In this document: positions 8,411 through 16,133 of the stretch, in pieces | How positions within the stretch are numbered: position 1 is the stretch's first letter | How the letters are laid out: every line of letters starts with the position of its first letter | NCBI RefSeq assembly: GCF_001456955.1 | Contig: NZ_KQ758470.1 | Location: forward strand, 248,001 to 312,000 | DNA: 64,000 nt | Source: Microbacterium enclense | Lineage (GTDB): Bacteria; Actinomycetota; Actinomycetes; Actinomycetales; Microbacteriaceae | Direction of reading: 5' to 3' | Translations under genes and position numbers: made by a program | The notes under the pieces: model-generated | Seen by the model: only the letters and a program-made list of their open reading frames with translations | What the model was told of the DNA's origin: nothing | Databases searched by the model: none

Positions 8411-9721
8411 ATGGGCGAGCAGCAGATCCCGGATGCCACGGACCCCGCGTCCGTGGAGCCGGAGCCTCAGCGCGGTCTGTCTCGCCGCGGCCTCATGGGC
8501 CTGGCCCTCGGCGCGGGAGCGGCCGGTGTCGCGCTGGGCGCCGGTGGCGGCGTCGTCGGGGGCATCGCTCTCGGCCGCGATCAGGCGCAGGCGGCGACGG
8601 ATGCCGTGGCCCCGGCCTCCGGCATCCATCAGCCCGGCATCACGACGCCGGTGCAGGATCACCTGCACTTCGCGGCGTACGACATGATGGCGCGGACCAC
8701 CCGCGACGACCTCGCCGAACTGCTCGCCGACTGGACGTACGCGGCCACGCGCATGATGCAGGGGCTCGACGTCAGCGCGACGGGCGCGGTCGGCGGGTCG
8801 CCCGAGGCGCCGCCCGACGACACTGGCGAGGCGCTGGGGCTGCCCGCGAGCAACCTCACCATCACGTTCGGGTTCGGCCCGTCGCTCTTCGACTCCCGGT
8901 TCGGGCTCGAGGGGCAGCGTCCGGCGGGGCTCGAGCGCCTTCCGGCGTTCCTCGGCGACGACCTCGACCCGCTGCGCTCCGACGGCGACCTGTGCATCCA
9001 GGCCTGCGCCGATGATCCGCAGGTCGCGGTGCACGCGATCCGCAATCTCAGCCGCATCGCCTTCGGGCGCGCGACGATCCGATGGTCGCAGCTGGGGTTC
9101 GGCCGCACGTCGAAGACCACCTCGGATCAGGCGACACCGCGCAACCTGTTCGGATACAAAGACGGAACGGCCAACATCCTCGCCGACGACACGGCCGCGC
9201 TGGACGAGAACGTGTGGGTCTCGGCATCCGAGGGACCGGCATGGCTCGCGGGCGGGTCGTATCTCGTCGCGCGGCGCATCGCGATGCTCATCGAGACCTG
9301 GGACCGCACGCGCCTCGCCGAGCAGGACCGCGTGGTCGGCCGCGACAAGGCGAAGGGCGCGCCGCTCTCGGGCGGTGACGAATTCACGGCGCCGGACTTC
9401 GCGGCCGTCGGCAGCTCGGGGAAGCCGGCGATCGACGCCCGCAGTCACGTGCGTCTCGCGCACCCCGACAACAACGGCGGCATTCGGATCCTGCGGCGCG
9501 GCTACAACTTCGTCGACGGCACGACCGACCTCGGGCGGCTGAACGCGGGACTGTTCTTCCTGTCGTTCCAGAAGAGTCCCGACAGCTTCATCACGCTGCA
9601 GAGGGCCCTGTCGACGGATGCCATGGGCGAATACCTGCGCCACGTCGGGTCGGGGCTCTGGGCCGTTCCGCCGGCCCCCGCGGCGGGCGCATCGGTGGGA
9701 GCGGGGCTGCTCGGGGCGTGA
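8411..9721 (+). CDS. efeB: Dyp-type haem peroxidase EfeB
   Basis: A 436-residue peroxidase with a twin-arginine signal (SRRGLMGLALGAGAAG), so it should be exported folded with haem. Dyp hallmarks are the GYKDG form of the GxxDG motif, the DARSHVRLAHP segment with the probable proximal His, and the LFFLSFQ C-terminal motif. In EfeUOB the enzyme is thought to act on haem or iron outside the membrane. The start is taken as the ATG at 8411; a GTG at 8405 overlapping the efeO stop is an alternative that adds two residues. It is the last gene of the operon. Confidence 0.93.
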   Translation: MGEQQIPDATDPASVEPEPQRGLSRRGLMGLALGAGAAGVALGAGGGVVGGIALGRDQAQAATDAVAPASGIHQPGITTPVQDHLHFAAYDMMARTTRDDLAELLADWTYAATRMMQGLDVSATGAVGGSPEAPPDDTGEALGLPASNLTITFGFGPSLFDSRFGLEGQRPAGLERLPAFLGDDLDPLRSDGDLCIQACADDPQVAVHAIRNLSRIAFGRATIRWSQLGFGRTSKTTSDQATPRNLFGYKDGTANILADDTAALDENVWVSASEGPAWLAGGSYLVARRIAMLIETWDRTRLAEQDRVVGRDKAKGAPLSGGDEFTAPDFAAVGSSGKPAIDARSHVRLAHPDNNGGIRILRRGYNFVDGTTDLGRLNAGLFFLSFQKSPDSFITLQRALSTDAMGEYLRHVGSGLWAVPPAPAAGASVGAGLLGA

Positions 9722-9890
9722 GCCTGGGCGCCACAGCTCCCGGGGGCGTCGCGCGGGCCGCGGCTTCTCGGCGCGCGAGCCATGGCGCGGCGCAGGCCGG
9801 TCCGGCGCGTGAGCCAGGGGACGTCGCGCGGGGCGGTGCCGCCCGGGGCGAGCCCGGATCCCGGTGGGCTCGACGCCGTGGCCTCGAACG

Positions 9891-9957
9891 CGACAAACGC
9901 TCCCTGCCGAAAGAAACGTCGTCTGCACGCGTTTCTTGGAGCAGGGAGCGTTTCTCG
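9891..9957. repeat. Nested inverted-repeat element, copy 3
   Basis: The 17-nt outer arms CGACAAACGCTCCCTGC (9891-9907) and GCAGGGAGCGTTTCTCG (9941-9957) pair with a single mismatch. An inner repeat pairs AAGAAACG (9911-9918) with CGTTTCTT (9930-9937). The plan matches the elements near 4.6 kb, including the same CGACAAACG/CGAGAAACG mismatch. It may also act as the efeB terminator. Confidence 0.75.
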
Positions 9958-10015
9958 CTGACAGGGATGCCGTGAGACGAGTACGGAATAAACCTCGGCG
10001 CGATGCGTTCCACCA

Positions 10016-10035
10016 TGTATATTCAGATGCATACA
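10016..10035. promoter_or_regulatory. Palindromic operator candidate before the monooxygenase gene
   Basis: TGTAT-N10-ATACA spans these bases, 16 nt before the start codon and just ahead of the ribosome site. It is A+T-rich against the very G+C-rich surroundings. The regulator is unknown. Confidence 0.5.
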
Positions 10036-10050
10036 AACAGGAGGCGCATC

Positions 10051-11283
10051 ATGAGTGAGAGCAGCAACTGGCCCGGAATGCAGTTCGGCGTCATGACGGT
10101 GAGCGACATCACCCAGGACCCGACCACGGGCAAGACGCCGAGCGAGGCTCAGCGCATCAAGGACACCCTCACGATCGCCAAGCACACCGAAGAGGTGGGC
10201 CTCGACGTCTTCGCCCTCGGCGAGCACCACAACCCGCCGTTCTGGTCGTCGTCGCCGACGACGACGCTCGCGTACATCGCGGCGCAGACCGAGCGGCTCA
10301 TCCTCACGACCTCGACGACCCTCATCACCACCAACGACCCGGTGAAGATCGCCGAGGACTTCGCGATGCTGCAGCACGTGTCGGGCGGTCGCGCCGACCT
10401 CATGCTCGGCCGCGGCAACACCGGTCCCGTGTACCCGTGGTTCGGCAAAGACATCCGTCAGGGCCTGCCGCTCACCATCGAGAACTACGACCTGCTCCAC
10501 AAGCTGTGGCGTGAAGACGTCGTCGACTGGGAGGGGAAGTTCCGCACCCCGCTGCAGGGCTTCACCTCGACCCCGCGCCCGCTGGACGGCGTGCCCCCGT
10601 TCGTGTGGCACGGCTCGATCCGCACGCCCGAGATCGCCGAGCAGGCCGCCTATTACGGCAACGGCTTCTTCGCGAACAACATCTTCTGGCCCAAGGAGCA
10701 CTACCAGCGCCTCATCACCCTGTACCGCGAGCGCTTCGCCCACTACGGCCACGGCACGCCCCAGCAGGCGATCGTCGGCCTCGGCGGCCAGGTGTTCATG
10801 CGCGCGAACTCGCAGGACGCGGTGCGCGAATTCCGCCCCTACTTCGACAACGCGCCGGTGTACGGTCACGGCCCGAGCCTCGAGGACTTCAGCGAGATGA
10901 CGCCGCTGACCGTCGGCTCGCCGCAGCAGGTCATCGACCGCTACGCCGCGATGCGCGAGACGTTCGGCGACTACCAGCGCCAGCTCTTCTTGATCGACCA
11001 CGCGGGTCTGCCGACCAAGACGGTGCTCGAGCAGCTCGACATCCTCGGGTCGGAGGTCGTGCCGGTGCTGCGCAAGGAGCTGCAGAAGAACCGTCCGGCC
11101 GAGGTGCCCGACGCGCCGACCCACGCCAACCTGGTCGAGAAGATCTATGCCGGCGCCGCCCCGCGCCAGGCCGTCCCCGGCGCCAACCGCGGCGACAACA
11201 TGGTCGCGGGCAGCCCCTACCAGGATGCCGCTCCGCGCTCGGGTAGCGCGTTCGGGGCTGCCGCGTCGAAGGTCGGTGCCTGA
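10051..11283 (+). CDS. Luciferase-like FMN-dependent monooxygenase, CE1758-type
   Basis: A 410-residue luciferase-like monooxygenase. Family features are GVMTVSDITQDP at the N-terminus, DVFALGEHHNPPFWSSSP near residue 50, and GRADLMLGRGNTGPVYPWFGKD. The fold is a TIM barrel using reduced FMN supplied by a partner. The next gene, 1 nt downstream, encodes the matching FMN reductase, a pairing known in actinobacteria as the CE1758/CE1759 duo. The substrate is not known. The ATG at 10051 follows AGGAGGCGCATC, a strong ribosome site, so the ATG at 10003 is rejected. Confidence 0.9.
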   Translation: MSESSNWPGMQFGVMTVSDITQDPTTGKTPSEAQRIKDTLTIAKHTEEVGLDVFALGEHHNPPFWSSSPTTTLAYIAAQTERLILTTSTTLITTNDPVKIAEDFAMLQHVSGGRADLMLGRGNTGPVYPWFGKDIRQGLPLTIENYDLLHKLWREDVVDWEGKFRTPLQGFTSTPRPLDGVPPFVWHGSIRTPEIAEQAAYYGNGFFANNIFWPKEHYQRLITLYRERFAHYGHGTPQQAIVGLGGQVFMRANSQDAVREFRPYFDNAPVYGHGPSLEDFSEMTPLTVGSPQQVIDRYAAMRETFGDYQRQLFLIDHAGLPTKTVLEQLDILGSEVVPVLRKELQKNRPAEVPDAPTHANLVEKIYAGAAPRQAVPGANRGDNMVAGSPYQDAAPRSGSAFGAAASKVGA

Positions 11284-11284
11284 C

Positions 11285-11929
11285 ATGGCCACCCGTCGCA
11301 TCGCGGTGGTCACCGCCGGGCTGTCGACCCCGTCGTCGACCCGCATGCTGGGCGACCGCCTGGCGCACGCCGCGCTCGCCGAGTTGCGCGAGCGCGGGAT
11401 CGATGCCACCAGCGACGTGTTCGAGCTGCGCGACTACGCGCACGAGCTCACCGACAACCTGCTCACCGGCTTCGCTCCTCCGGCGCTCGAGCAGATGATC
11501 AACACGGTCGTCTCGGCCGACGGCATCATCGCCGTCACGCCCATCTTCTCCACGAGCTACTCGGGGCTGTTCAAGTCGTTCATCGACGTGCTCGACCCGC
11601 AGGCCCTCAACGGCACGCCCGTGCTGATCGGTGCGAACGCCGGTACCGCACGGCACTCGCTCGCGATCGACTACGCGATCCGTCCGCTCTTCACCTATCT
11701 GCACGCCGACCCGGTGCCGACGGGTGTGTTCGCGGCTTCCAGTGACTGGGGATCGAGCGCCGACGAGGTGGCCCCGCTCGGCTCGCGCGTCGACCGCGGC
11801 GCCCGGGAGTTCGCGGATGCCATCGCGGCCCGCGAGCCCGTGCGCGACGCCGACCCGTTCGACCCGTCGTCGTACCTCGGCGAGGGGCGCTCGTTCGGTC
11901 ACCTGCTGGGTGGTCTGTCGGGGGAGTGA
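11285..11929 (+). CDS. NAD(P)H-dependent FMN reductase, CE1759-type
   Basis: A 214-residue flavodoxin-fold reductase expected to supply reduced FMN to the upstream monooxygenase. Visible features are the phosphate-binding loop AGLSTPSSTRML near residue 11, the FMN-site strand GIIAVTPIFSTSYSGLFKSFID, and VLIGANAGTARHS. The ATG lies one base after the monooxygenase stop, so translation is coupled. A hairpin terminator follows. Confidence 0.88.
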   Translation: MATRRIAVVTAGLSTPSSTRMLGDRLAHAALAELRERGIDATSDVFELRDYAHELTDNLLTGFAPPALEQMINTVVSADGIIAVTPIFSTSYSGLFKSFIDVLDPQALNGTPVLIGANAGTARHSLAIDYAIRPLFTYLHADPVPTGVFAASSDWGSSADEVAPLGSRVDRGAREFADAIAAREPVRDADPFDPSSYLGEGRSFGHLLGGLSGE

Positions 11930-11940
11930 GCCCCCGCCGG

Positions 11941-11970
11941 AGCCCCGTCACCCGTGTGGGTGGCGGGGCT
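11941..11970 (+). terminator. Terminator after the monooxygenase/reductase operon
   Basis: The 13-nt arms (11941-11953 with 11958-11970, beginning AGCCCCGTCACCC) pair with one mismatch around a GTGT loop, followed by TCTT. Confidence 0.65.
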
Positions 11971-12143
11971 TCTTCGCGGTGCACGGGGTGTGCGTGCACG
12001 ACGCGCCGACGGGCACCGGATTCGCAAGATGTGCATCGGATCGGGCGCCGATCTTCGGATCCGACGCCCCTCCCCGGATCCGCTGCGCCGCCCGCAGACC
12101 ACCGCGCGCGGTTCTAGGGTGGCAACGACGAGAGGGAACCCGA

Positions 12144-12746
12144 ATGGATGCCGCGCAGTGGGACGAGCGATACCGAGCCTCCGCCGGGGGAGTGTGGGCG
12201 ACGCAGCCGCCGGCCGTCGTGCGCGAGATCACCGCGACGCTTCCGCCCGGGACCGCGATCGACGTGGCGACCGGTGACGGGCGCACCGCGCTGTGGCTCG
12301 CCGAGCGCGGGTGGGACTGCACCGGCGTGGACTTCTCGAGTGCGGGTCTGGCGCTGGCGGCGGCGCGACCCGGCGGTGACGCCGTGCGCTGGACCCCGGG
12401 TGACGTCCTCGAGTGGCAGCCCGAGGCTCAGGTCGACCTGGTGGTGTCGTGCTACCTGCACCTGCCCGACAGCGCCGCCGCCGTCGCCCGCGTCGCGGAG
12501 TGGGTCGCGCCCGGGGGGACGCTGCTCGTGCTCGGCCATGACGTCGACAACATCGCCGCGGGCGGGCACGGCCCGTCCGACCCGGCCATCCTGTACACAC
12601 CCGATCTGCTGCGCGGTGCGCTGGACGACAGGTTCCGCATCGAGCGGTGCGAGCGGGTCGTCCGTGCGAGCGGCGATGCCGAGTTGCGCGACGGGCAGCA
12701 CGCGGCCGCGATCGACACGCTGCTGCACGCGGTGCGCGTGCGCTGA
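12144..12746 (+). CDS. Class I SAM-dependent methyltransferase
   Basis: A 200-residue methyltransferase with motif I IDVATGDGRTALWLAE near residue 38, the acidic motif II GVDFSS, and the motif around DLVVSCYLHLP. It resembles the small methyltransferase/thiopurine-type group. The substrate is unknown. A TAGGGT hexamer at 12115-12120 gives a short leader with an AGAGGGAAC ribosome site before the ATG at 12144. It appears monocistronic and faces a convergent gene. Confidence 0.85.
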   Translation: MDAAQWDERYRASAGGVWATQPPAVVREITATLPPGTAIDVATGDGRTALWLAERGWDCTGVDFSSAGLALAAARPGGDAVRWTPGDVLEWQPEAQVDLVVSCYLHLPDSAAAVARVAEWVAPGGTLLVLGHDVDNIAAGGHGPSDPAILYTPDLLRGALDDRFRIERCERVVRASGDAELRDGQHAAAIDTLLHAVRVR

Positions 12747-12832
12747 AAGATATCTCGCGCGATCCGACCAGAGGCTCGAGGGTGCGGCGCCCCGCGACAC
12801 CCGAGCGTACTCGCGTCGTCGTGCGCGGCGGG

Positions 12833-13543
12833 TCAGCGGCTCCGGCTGCGGTCACCGAACGGCTTGTGCCGATCGGCGACGAGGTAGCCGATGCCGACCA
12901 TGAGGAGCAGAGCGAAGACGAAGGCGATCGATCCCACGATCTCGACGGGGGGCGCCGTGGCCGGGTCGAGAAACGGGTACGGATAATTGCTCGGTTCGGG
13001 CGCGAAACCGGTGAAACGGGGATCGAAGAACGCCCCTCGGATCATCGTGTACGCGAGCCACAGCACCGGCCAGACGAGGAAGGCGAGGTCGCCGCGCCGG
13101 AAACCCTGCCGCGGTTCCACGAGGAAGAAACCGATGAGTGTCAGCAGCGGCGAGGCGTGATGGAACACCTGGTTGTAGACCGCAGCGAGTCCGGTCAGGT
13201 GCACCGACCGCGCGAGGAAGAGCACGTAGACGATGCCCGTGACGGTGATGCCGGCCAGTGCCGCCAGGCGGAGAAGTCGCCACCATGTCGATCCCGAGGG
13301 TCGTGGGCGTACGCACATGAGGGCGGAGGTGACGAGGACCAACACGTTCGACTGGATCGTGAAGTAGCTGAAGGTGTTCGCGAGACTGCGTCCCTCGGAT
13401 GCCGTCAGGATGCACTGGGCGATGAGGGTCACGGCGAGCCCGACCGCCATGAGGCCGAAGAAGATACGGACGACCCGCTGCCGGCGCGCACTCACGGGCG
13501 GCAGGGCATCGACGGGGGAGGGGCGGCCGCTCACCCGCTTCAT
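12833..13543 (-). CDS. Pr6Pr family membrane protein
   Basis: A 236-residue integral membrane protein with six or so helices, matching the actinobacterial Pr6Pr family, which is distantly related to FAR-17a/AIG1 proteins. Recognisable segments are FSYFTIQSNVLVLVTSALM, NQVFHHASPLLTLIGFF and YTMIRGAFFDPRF. The conserved H in FHHASP is present. The function is unknown. The ATG at 13543 follows GAGAGGAGCTCTACC, a good ribosome site; an upstream ATG at 13576 has none. Confidence 0.82.
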   Translation of the reverse strand: MKRVSGRPSPVDALPPVSARRQRVVRIFFGLMAVGLAVTLIAQCILTASEGRSLANTFSYFTIQSNVLVLVTSALMCVRPRPSGSTWWRLLRLAALAGITVTGIVYVLFLARSVHLTGLAAVYNQVFHHASPLLTLIGFFLVEPRQGFRRGDLAFLVWPVLWLAYTMIRGAFFDPRFTGFAPEPSNYPYPFLDPATAPPVEIVGSIAFVFALLLMVGIGYLVADRHKPFGDRSRSR

Positions 13544-13642
13544 GGTAGAGCTCCTCTCACAGGTCGTCACCGGCATACGCTATTCGGACGAGCGGTGCGG
13601 GTGCCTGAGGTCGTCGTGACGGGCCGGCGCACCGCCCGTGCG

Positions 13643-14425
13643 TCACAGCACGATGTCGTCGACCCCCTGCAGCTCCCGCGCGACGACGGGACGCAGCCCG
13701 CGCCGCACGAACGTGTCGGCCGCGGCGAGCGGGCCGACGTCGAGACCCGCCTCGGCGGCGATGTCGGCGATCGGCGACTGGAAGGTGCGGAACGCGCCCA
13801 GGCGCGAGACGGTCAGCCCCTGACGAGTGTCGACCAGGTCGGTCTGGTCGAGCACGAATCCGGCCGCCGCGAGCGCGTCGCCCTCGCGCCAAGCGGCGAT
13901 CTTCCAGAACCGCAGGGGCACGCGGATGCCGCGGTACGGCGGATCGGCCTCGTCGAGCACCGGAGCGGTGAACACCGCGATGCGCTGGTCGGTCGTCTCG
14001 GCATAGGCGAGCACGTGGTCCTCCAGCCCGCGCCAGAGGTCTTTGGATTGGTTGAAGCCAGCGGCCTGCGGGGCGGCGTTCGTGTAGAAGAACGTCGCCT
14101 CGGTGGCATCCCGAGCCTCTGACGCGGAGCCCCAGCCCGGATCGCGCCGGCGCACGAGGTGACCGCGATCGAGGTCGTTGCGGCTGTAGACCTCGGGCCC
14201 GGCCTGGGCGTCGTCGTCGACACGCGGGTCGAGGCGCCACTCGCCGGTGCGGGGCTGGTCGCGCAGGCTCGCTCCGTCGATCACGACACCGGTGACGGCG
14301 GCGAAGCGCCGCTCTTCGTCGAGCAGCACCGAGAACCGCGGGTAGTCGAGCCGGGTCGTGGGGCGCTCGTGCGCGGGAAGGGGGAGGGGGATGCCGAGGA
14401 AGTCGGAGTCGTAGCCGTCGCTCAT
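13643..14425 (-). CDS. DNA/RNA non-specific endonuclease (NUC family)
   Basis: A 260-residue protein with the NUC beta-beta-alpha-metal active site: DRGHL with His89, and TNAAPQAAGFNQSKDLWRGLE supplying Asn125 and the W/E pair seen in these nucleases. Relatives cut single- and double-stranded DNA and RNA using one magnesium ion. Most are exported, yet no signal peptide or membrane segment is visible here, so it may act in the cytoplasm or leave by an unknown route. The start at 14425 is followed by MSDGYDSDF. It is divergent from the next gene with 46 nt between starts. Confidence 0.82.
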   Translation of the reverse strand: MSDGYDSDFLGIPLPLPAHERPTTRLDYPRFSVLLDEERRFAAVTGVVIDGASLRDQPRTGEWRLDPRVDDDAQAGPEVYSRNDLDRGHLVRRRDPGWGSASEARDATEATFFYTNAAPQAAGFNQSKDLWRGLEDHVLAYAETTDQRIAVFTAPVLDEADPPYRGIRVPLRFWKIAAWREGDALAAAGFVLDQTDLVDTRQGLTVSRLGAFRTFQSPIADIAAEAGLDVGPLAAADTFVRRGLRPVVARELQGVDDIVL

Positions 14426-14471
14426 GCGTCCATCGTGCCCGGGACCTCCGACATCGCGACAGACTGACGAG

Positions 14472-15233
14472 ATGGAACAGCACGTGAAGACGAGGTCCGA
14501 CGCGCCCGCCGGCTTCTTCGCCGTCGAAGCAGCCGGCTTGCGGTGGTTGGCAGAGGCCCGGGGAGCGCGTGTGGCCCGGGTCGCCGGCGTGGCCGACGAC
14601 CGCATCGCGCTCGAGCGCGTCCCGGAAGGGCCCCCGACCGAGGCTGCTGCCGACGCCTTCGGTGCGGCGCTCGCCGCGACGCACGCGGCCGGCGCCGACG
14701 CGTTCGGCTCACCGCCGCCCCGCTGGCACGGTGACATCTTCATCGGCCGGCGGTCGCAGCCCGCCCGTCCGATAGCCACCTGGGGTTCGTTCTACGCCGC
14801 CCAGCGCGTCGAGCCGTTCCTTCCCATCGCCGTCGCCGCCGGCAACCTGTCGGCATCCGGTGCCGAGGTCGTCCGACGGGCGTGCGCCGTGATCGCCGAC
14901 GGTGCGTTCGACGACGACGAACCGCCCGCCCGCCTGCACGGCGACCTGTGGGCGGGGAACGTGTTGTGGTCGCACGACGGCGTCGTGCTCATCGACCCCG
15001 CGGCGCACGGCGGACATCGCGAGACCGACCTCGCGATGCTCGCGCTGTTCGGGTGCCCGTTCCTCGAACGCATCCTCGCCGCCTACGACCGCGCCCGGCC
15101 GCTCAGGAAGGGATGGCGCGACCGCGAGCCGCTTCATCAGCTGCACCCGCTCGCGGTGCATGCGGCGGGCCACGGCCCTTCGTACGGACGCGCGCTCGTG
15201 AGCGCCGCCGAGCGGACGCTCGCACTGGTGTGA
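14472..15233 (+). CDS. Fructosamine kinase family protein
   Basis: A 253-residue protein of the fructosamine/ketosamine-3-kinase family, part of the APH-like kinase fold. The catalytic loop HGDLWAGNVLW (about residue 156) and the metal-binding IDPAAHGGHRETDLAM are intact. RWHGDIF and GSFYAAQRVEPFL are typical of the family. It probably phosphorylates ketoamine adducts on proteins or small molecules to trigger deglycation. The ATG at 14472 follows a short divergent promoter region. Confidence 0.86.
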   Translation: MEQHVKTRSDAPAGFFAVEAAGLRWLAEARGARVARVAGVADDRIALERVPEGPPTEAAADAFGAALAATHAAGADAFGSPPPRWHGDIFIGRRSQPARPIATWGSFYAAQRVEPFLPIAVAAGNLSASGAEVVRRACAVIADGAFDDDEPPARLHGDLWAGNVLWSHDGVVLIDPAAHGGHRETDLAMLALFGCPFLERILAAYDRARPLRKGWRDREPLHQLHPLAVHAAGHGPSYGRALVSAAERTLALV

Positions 15234-15286
15234 GCGCCGGAGTCGCGGCATCCGTTCCTCCCGCTCGTCGGCGGGTGCGCCGGTGC

Positions 15287-15364
15287 ACGACGCAGGAGAT
15301 CGAGCGTCACGGGCGTCCCCGCGCCCCGCACGACGCGGAGAGGCCGGCGGACATCCTGCGTCGT
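15287..15364. repeat. Long-range inverted repeat between convergent genes
   Basis: The 11-nt arms ACGACGCAGGA (15287-15297) and TCCTGCGTCGT (15354-15364) are perfectly complementary across a 56-nt G+C-rich spacer. It lies between two converging genes, so it may help end both transcripts. Confidence 0.35.
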
Positions 15365-15399
15365 GTCCGGTGACGGCCCGCGCGCCGCCGCCGGGTCAC

Positions 15400-16011
15400 T
15401 CACCCCCGCGCCGCCGCCCGCCGTCTCGCCCGCCGCGCGAGCACGAGGTCGATGCCCACGCCGATGCCGACCGCCACGACGATCGACACGATGACCGCGA
15501 CCACCGGCCCGCCCGGGACGACCGCGGCCACGATCGCCCCGATCACGGCCTGATACGCCGCCCAGGCCAGCGCCGCCAGCGCTGCGACGCCGAGGTAGCG
15601 CCCGGGATCCACACGCGCCGCGCCGGCGGCGAGGTTCACCGCGAGCCGGGCGAACGGCACGAACCGCGCCGTGAACAACACGACGGCGGCGTTGCGCTCG
15701 AGCCGGGCCCGCGCCCACTCCAGGGCGGCGCCGACACGCGGGCCCCGCATCCACGCCCAGCGTTCGACGCCGACCGTGCGCCCGACGAGGTAGCAGCACG
15801 CGTCGCCCGCGAAGGCCGCGGCGGCGGCGACGACGACGACGGATGCCAGCGGGAACGTCGCATGGGACACCGCGAGCGCACCGAACGCGGTCACCGCCGC
15901 CTCGCCCGGGACGACGACGAGGAACGCGTCCGCGAACACCAGCGCAGCCATGCCGACCAGGGCCCACGGGCTCGCCGCGATCGCCTGCAGCCACGCGTCG
16001 ACACCGTCCAT
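15400..16011 (-). CDS. DedA family membrane protein
   Basis: A 203-residue membrane protein of the DedA/SNARE-associated family. The family features are the N-terminal re-entrant region FLVVVPGEAAVTAFGALA with the conserved acidic residue, the GDACCYLVGRTVG segment, and the RFVPFARLAVNLAAGAARV motif. DedA proteins support membrane energetics and lipid flipping. The ATG at 16011 (MDGVDAWLQ) is preferred over the in-frame ATG at 16086, which would add a hydrophilic arginine-rich tail. Confidence 0.82.
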   Translation of the reverse strand: MDGVDAWLQAIAASPWALVGMAALVFADAFLVVVPGEAAVTAFGALAVSHATFPLASVVVVAAAAAFAGDACCYLVGRTVGVERWAWMRGPRVGAALEWARARLERNAAVVLFTARFVPFARLAVNLAAGAARVDPGRYLGVAALAALAWAAYQAVIGAIVAAVVPGGPVVAVIVSIVVAVGIGVGIDLVLARRARRRAAARG

Positions 16012-16133
16012 CCGGTCACTCTCCGCCTCGGATCGAGACGCCCGGCCGACCGAGCGGTGACGACCGGCGGAGCATCCGGTGAACATCGCGAACGTCGCGC
16101 GAGAAGCCCGGCGATGCGTCCCACCCTGGTCTC

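Larger units (their letters stand above)
9722..10050. other. Intergenic region with repeat and operator, no gene seen
   Basis: There is no credible gene here. The first 150 nt is G+C-rich low-complexity sequence. Then come a nested inverted-repeat element (9891-9957) and a palindrome (10016-10035) just before the monooxygenase gene. Confidence 0.65.
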
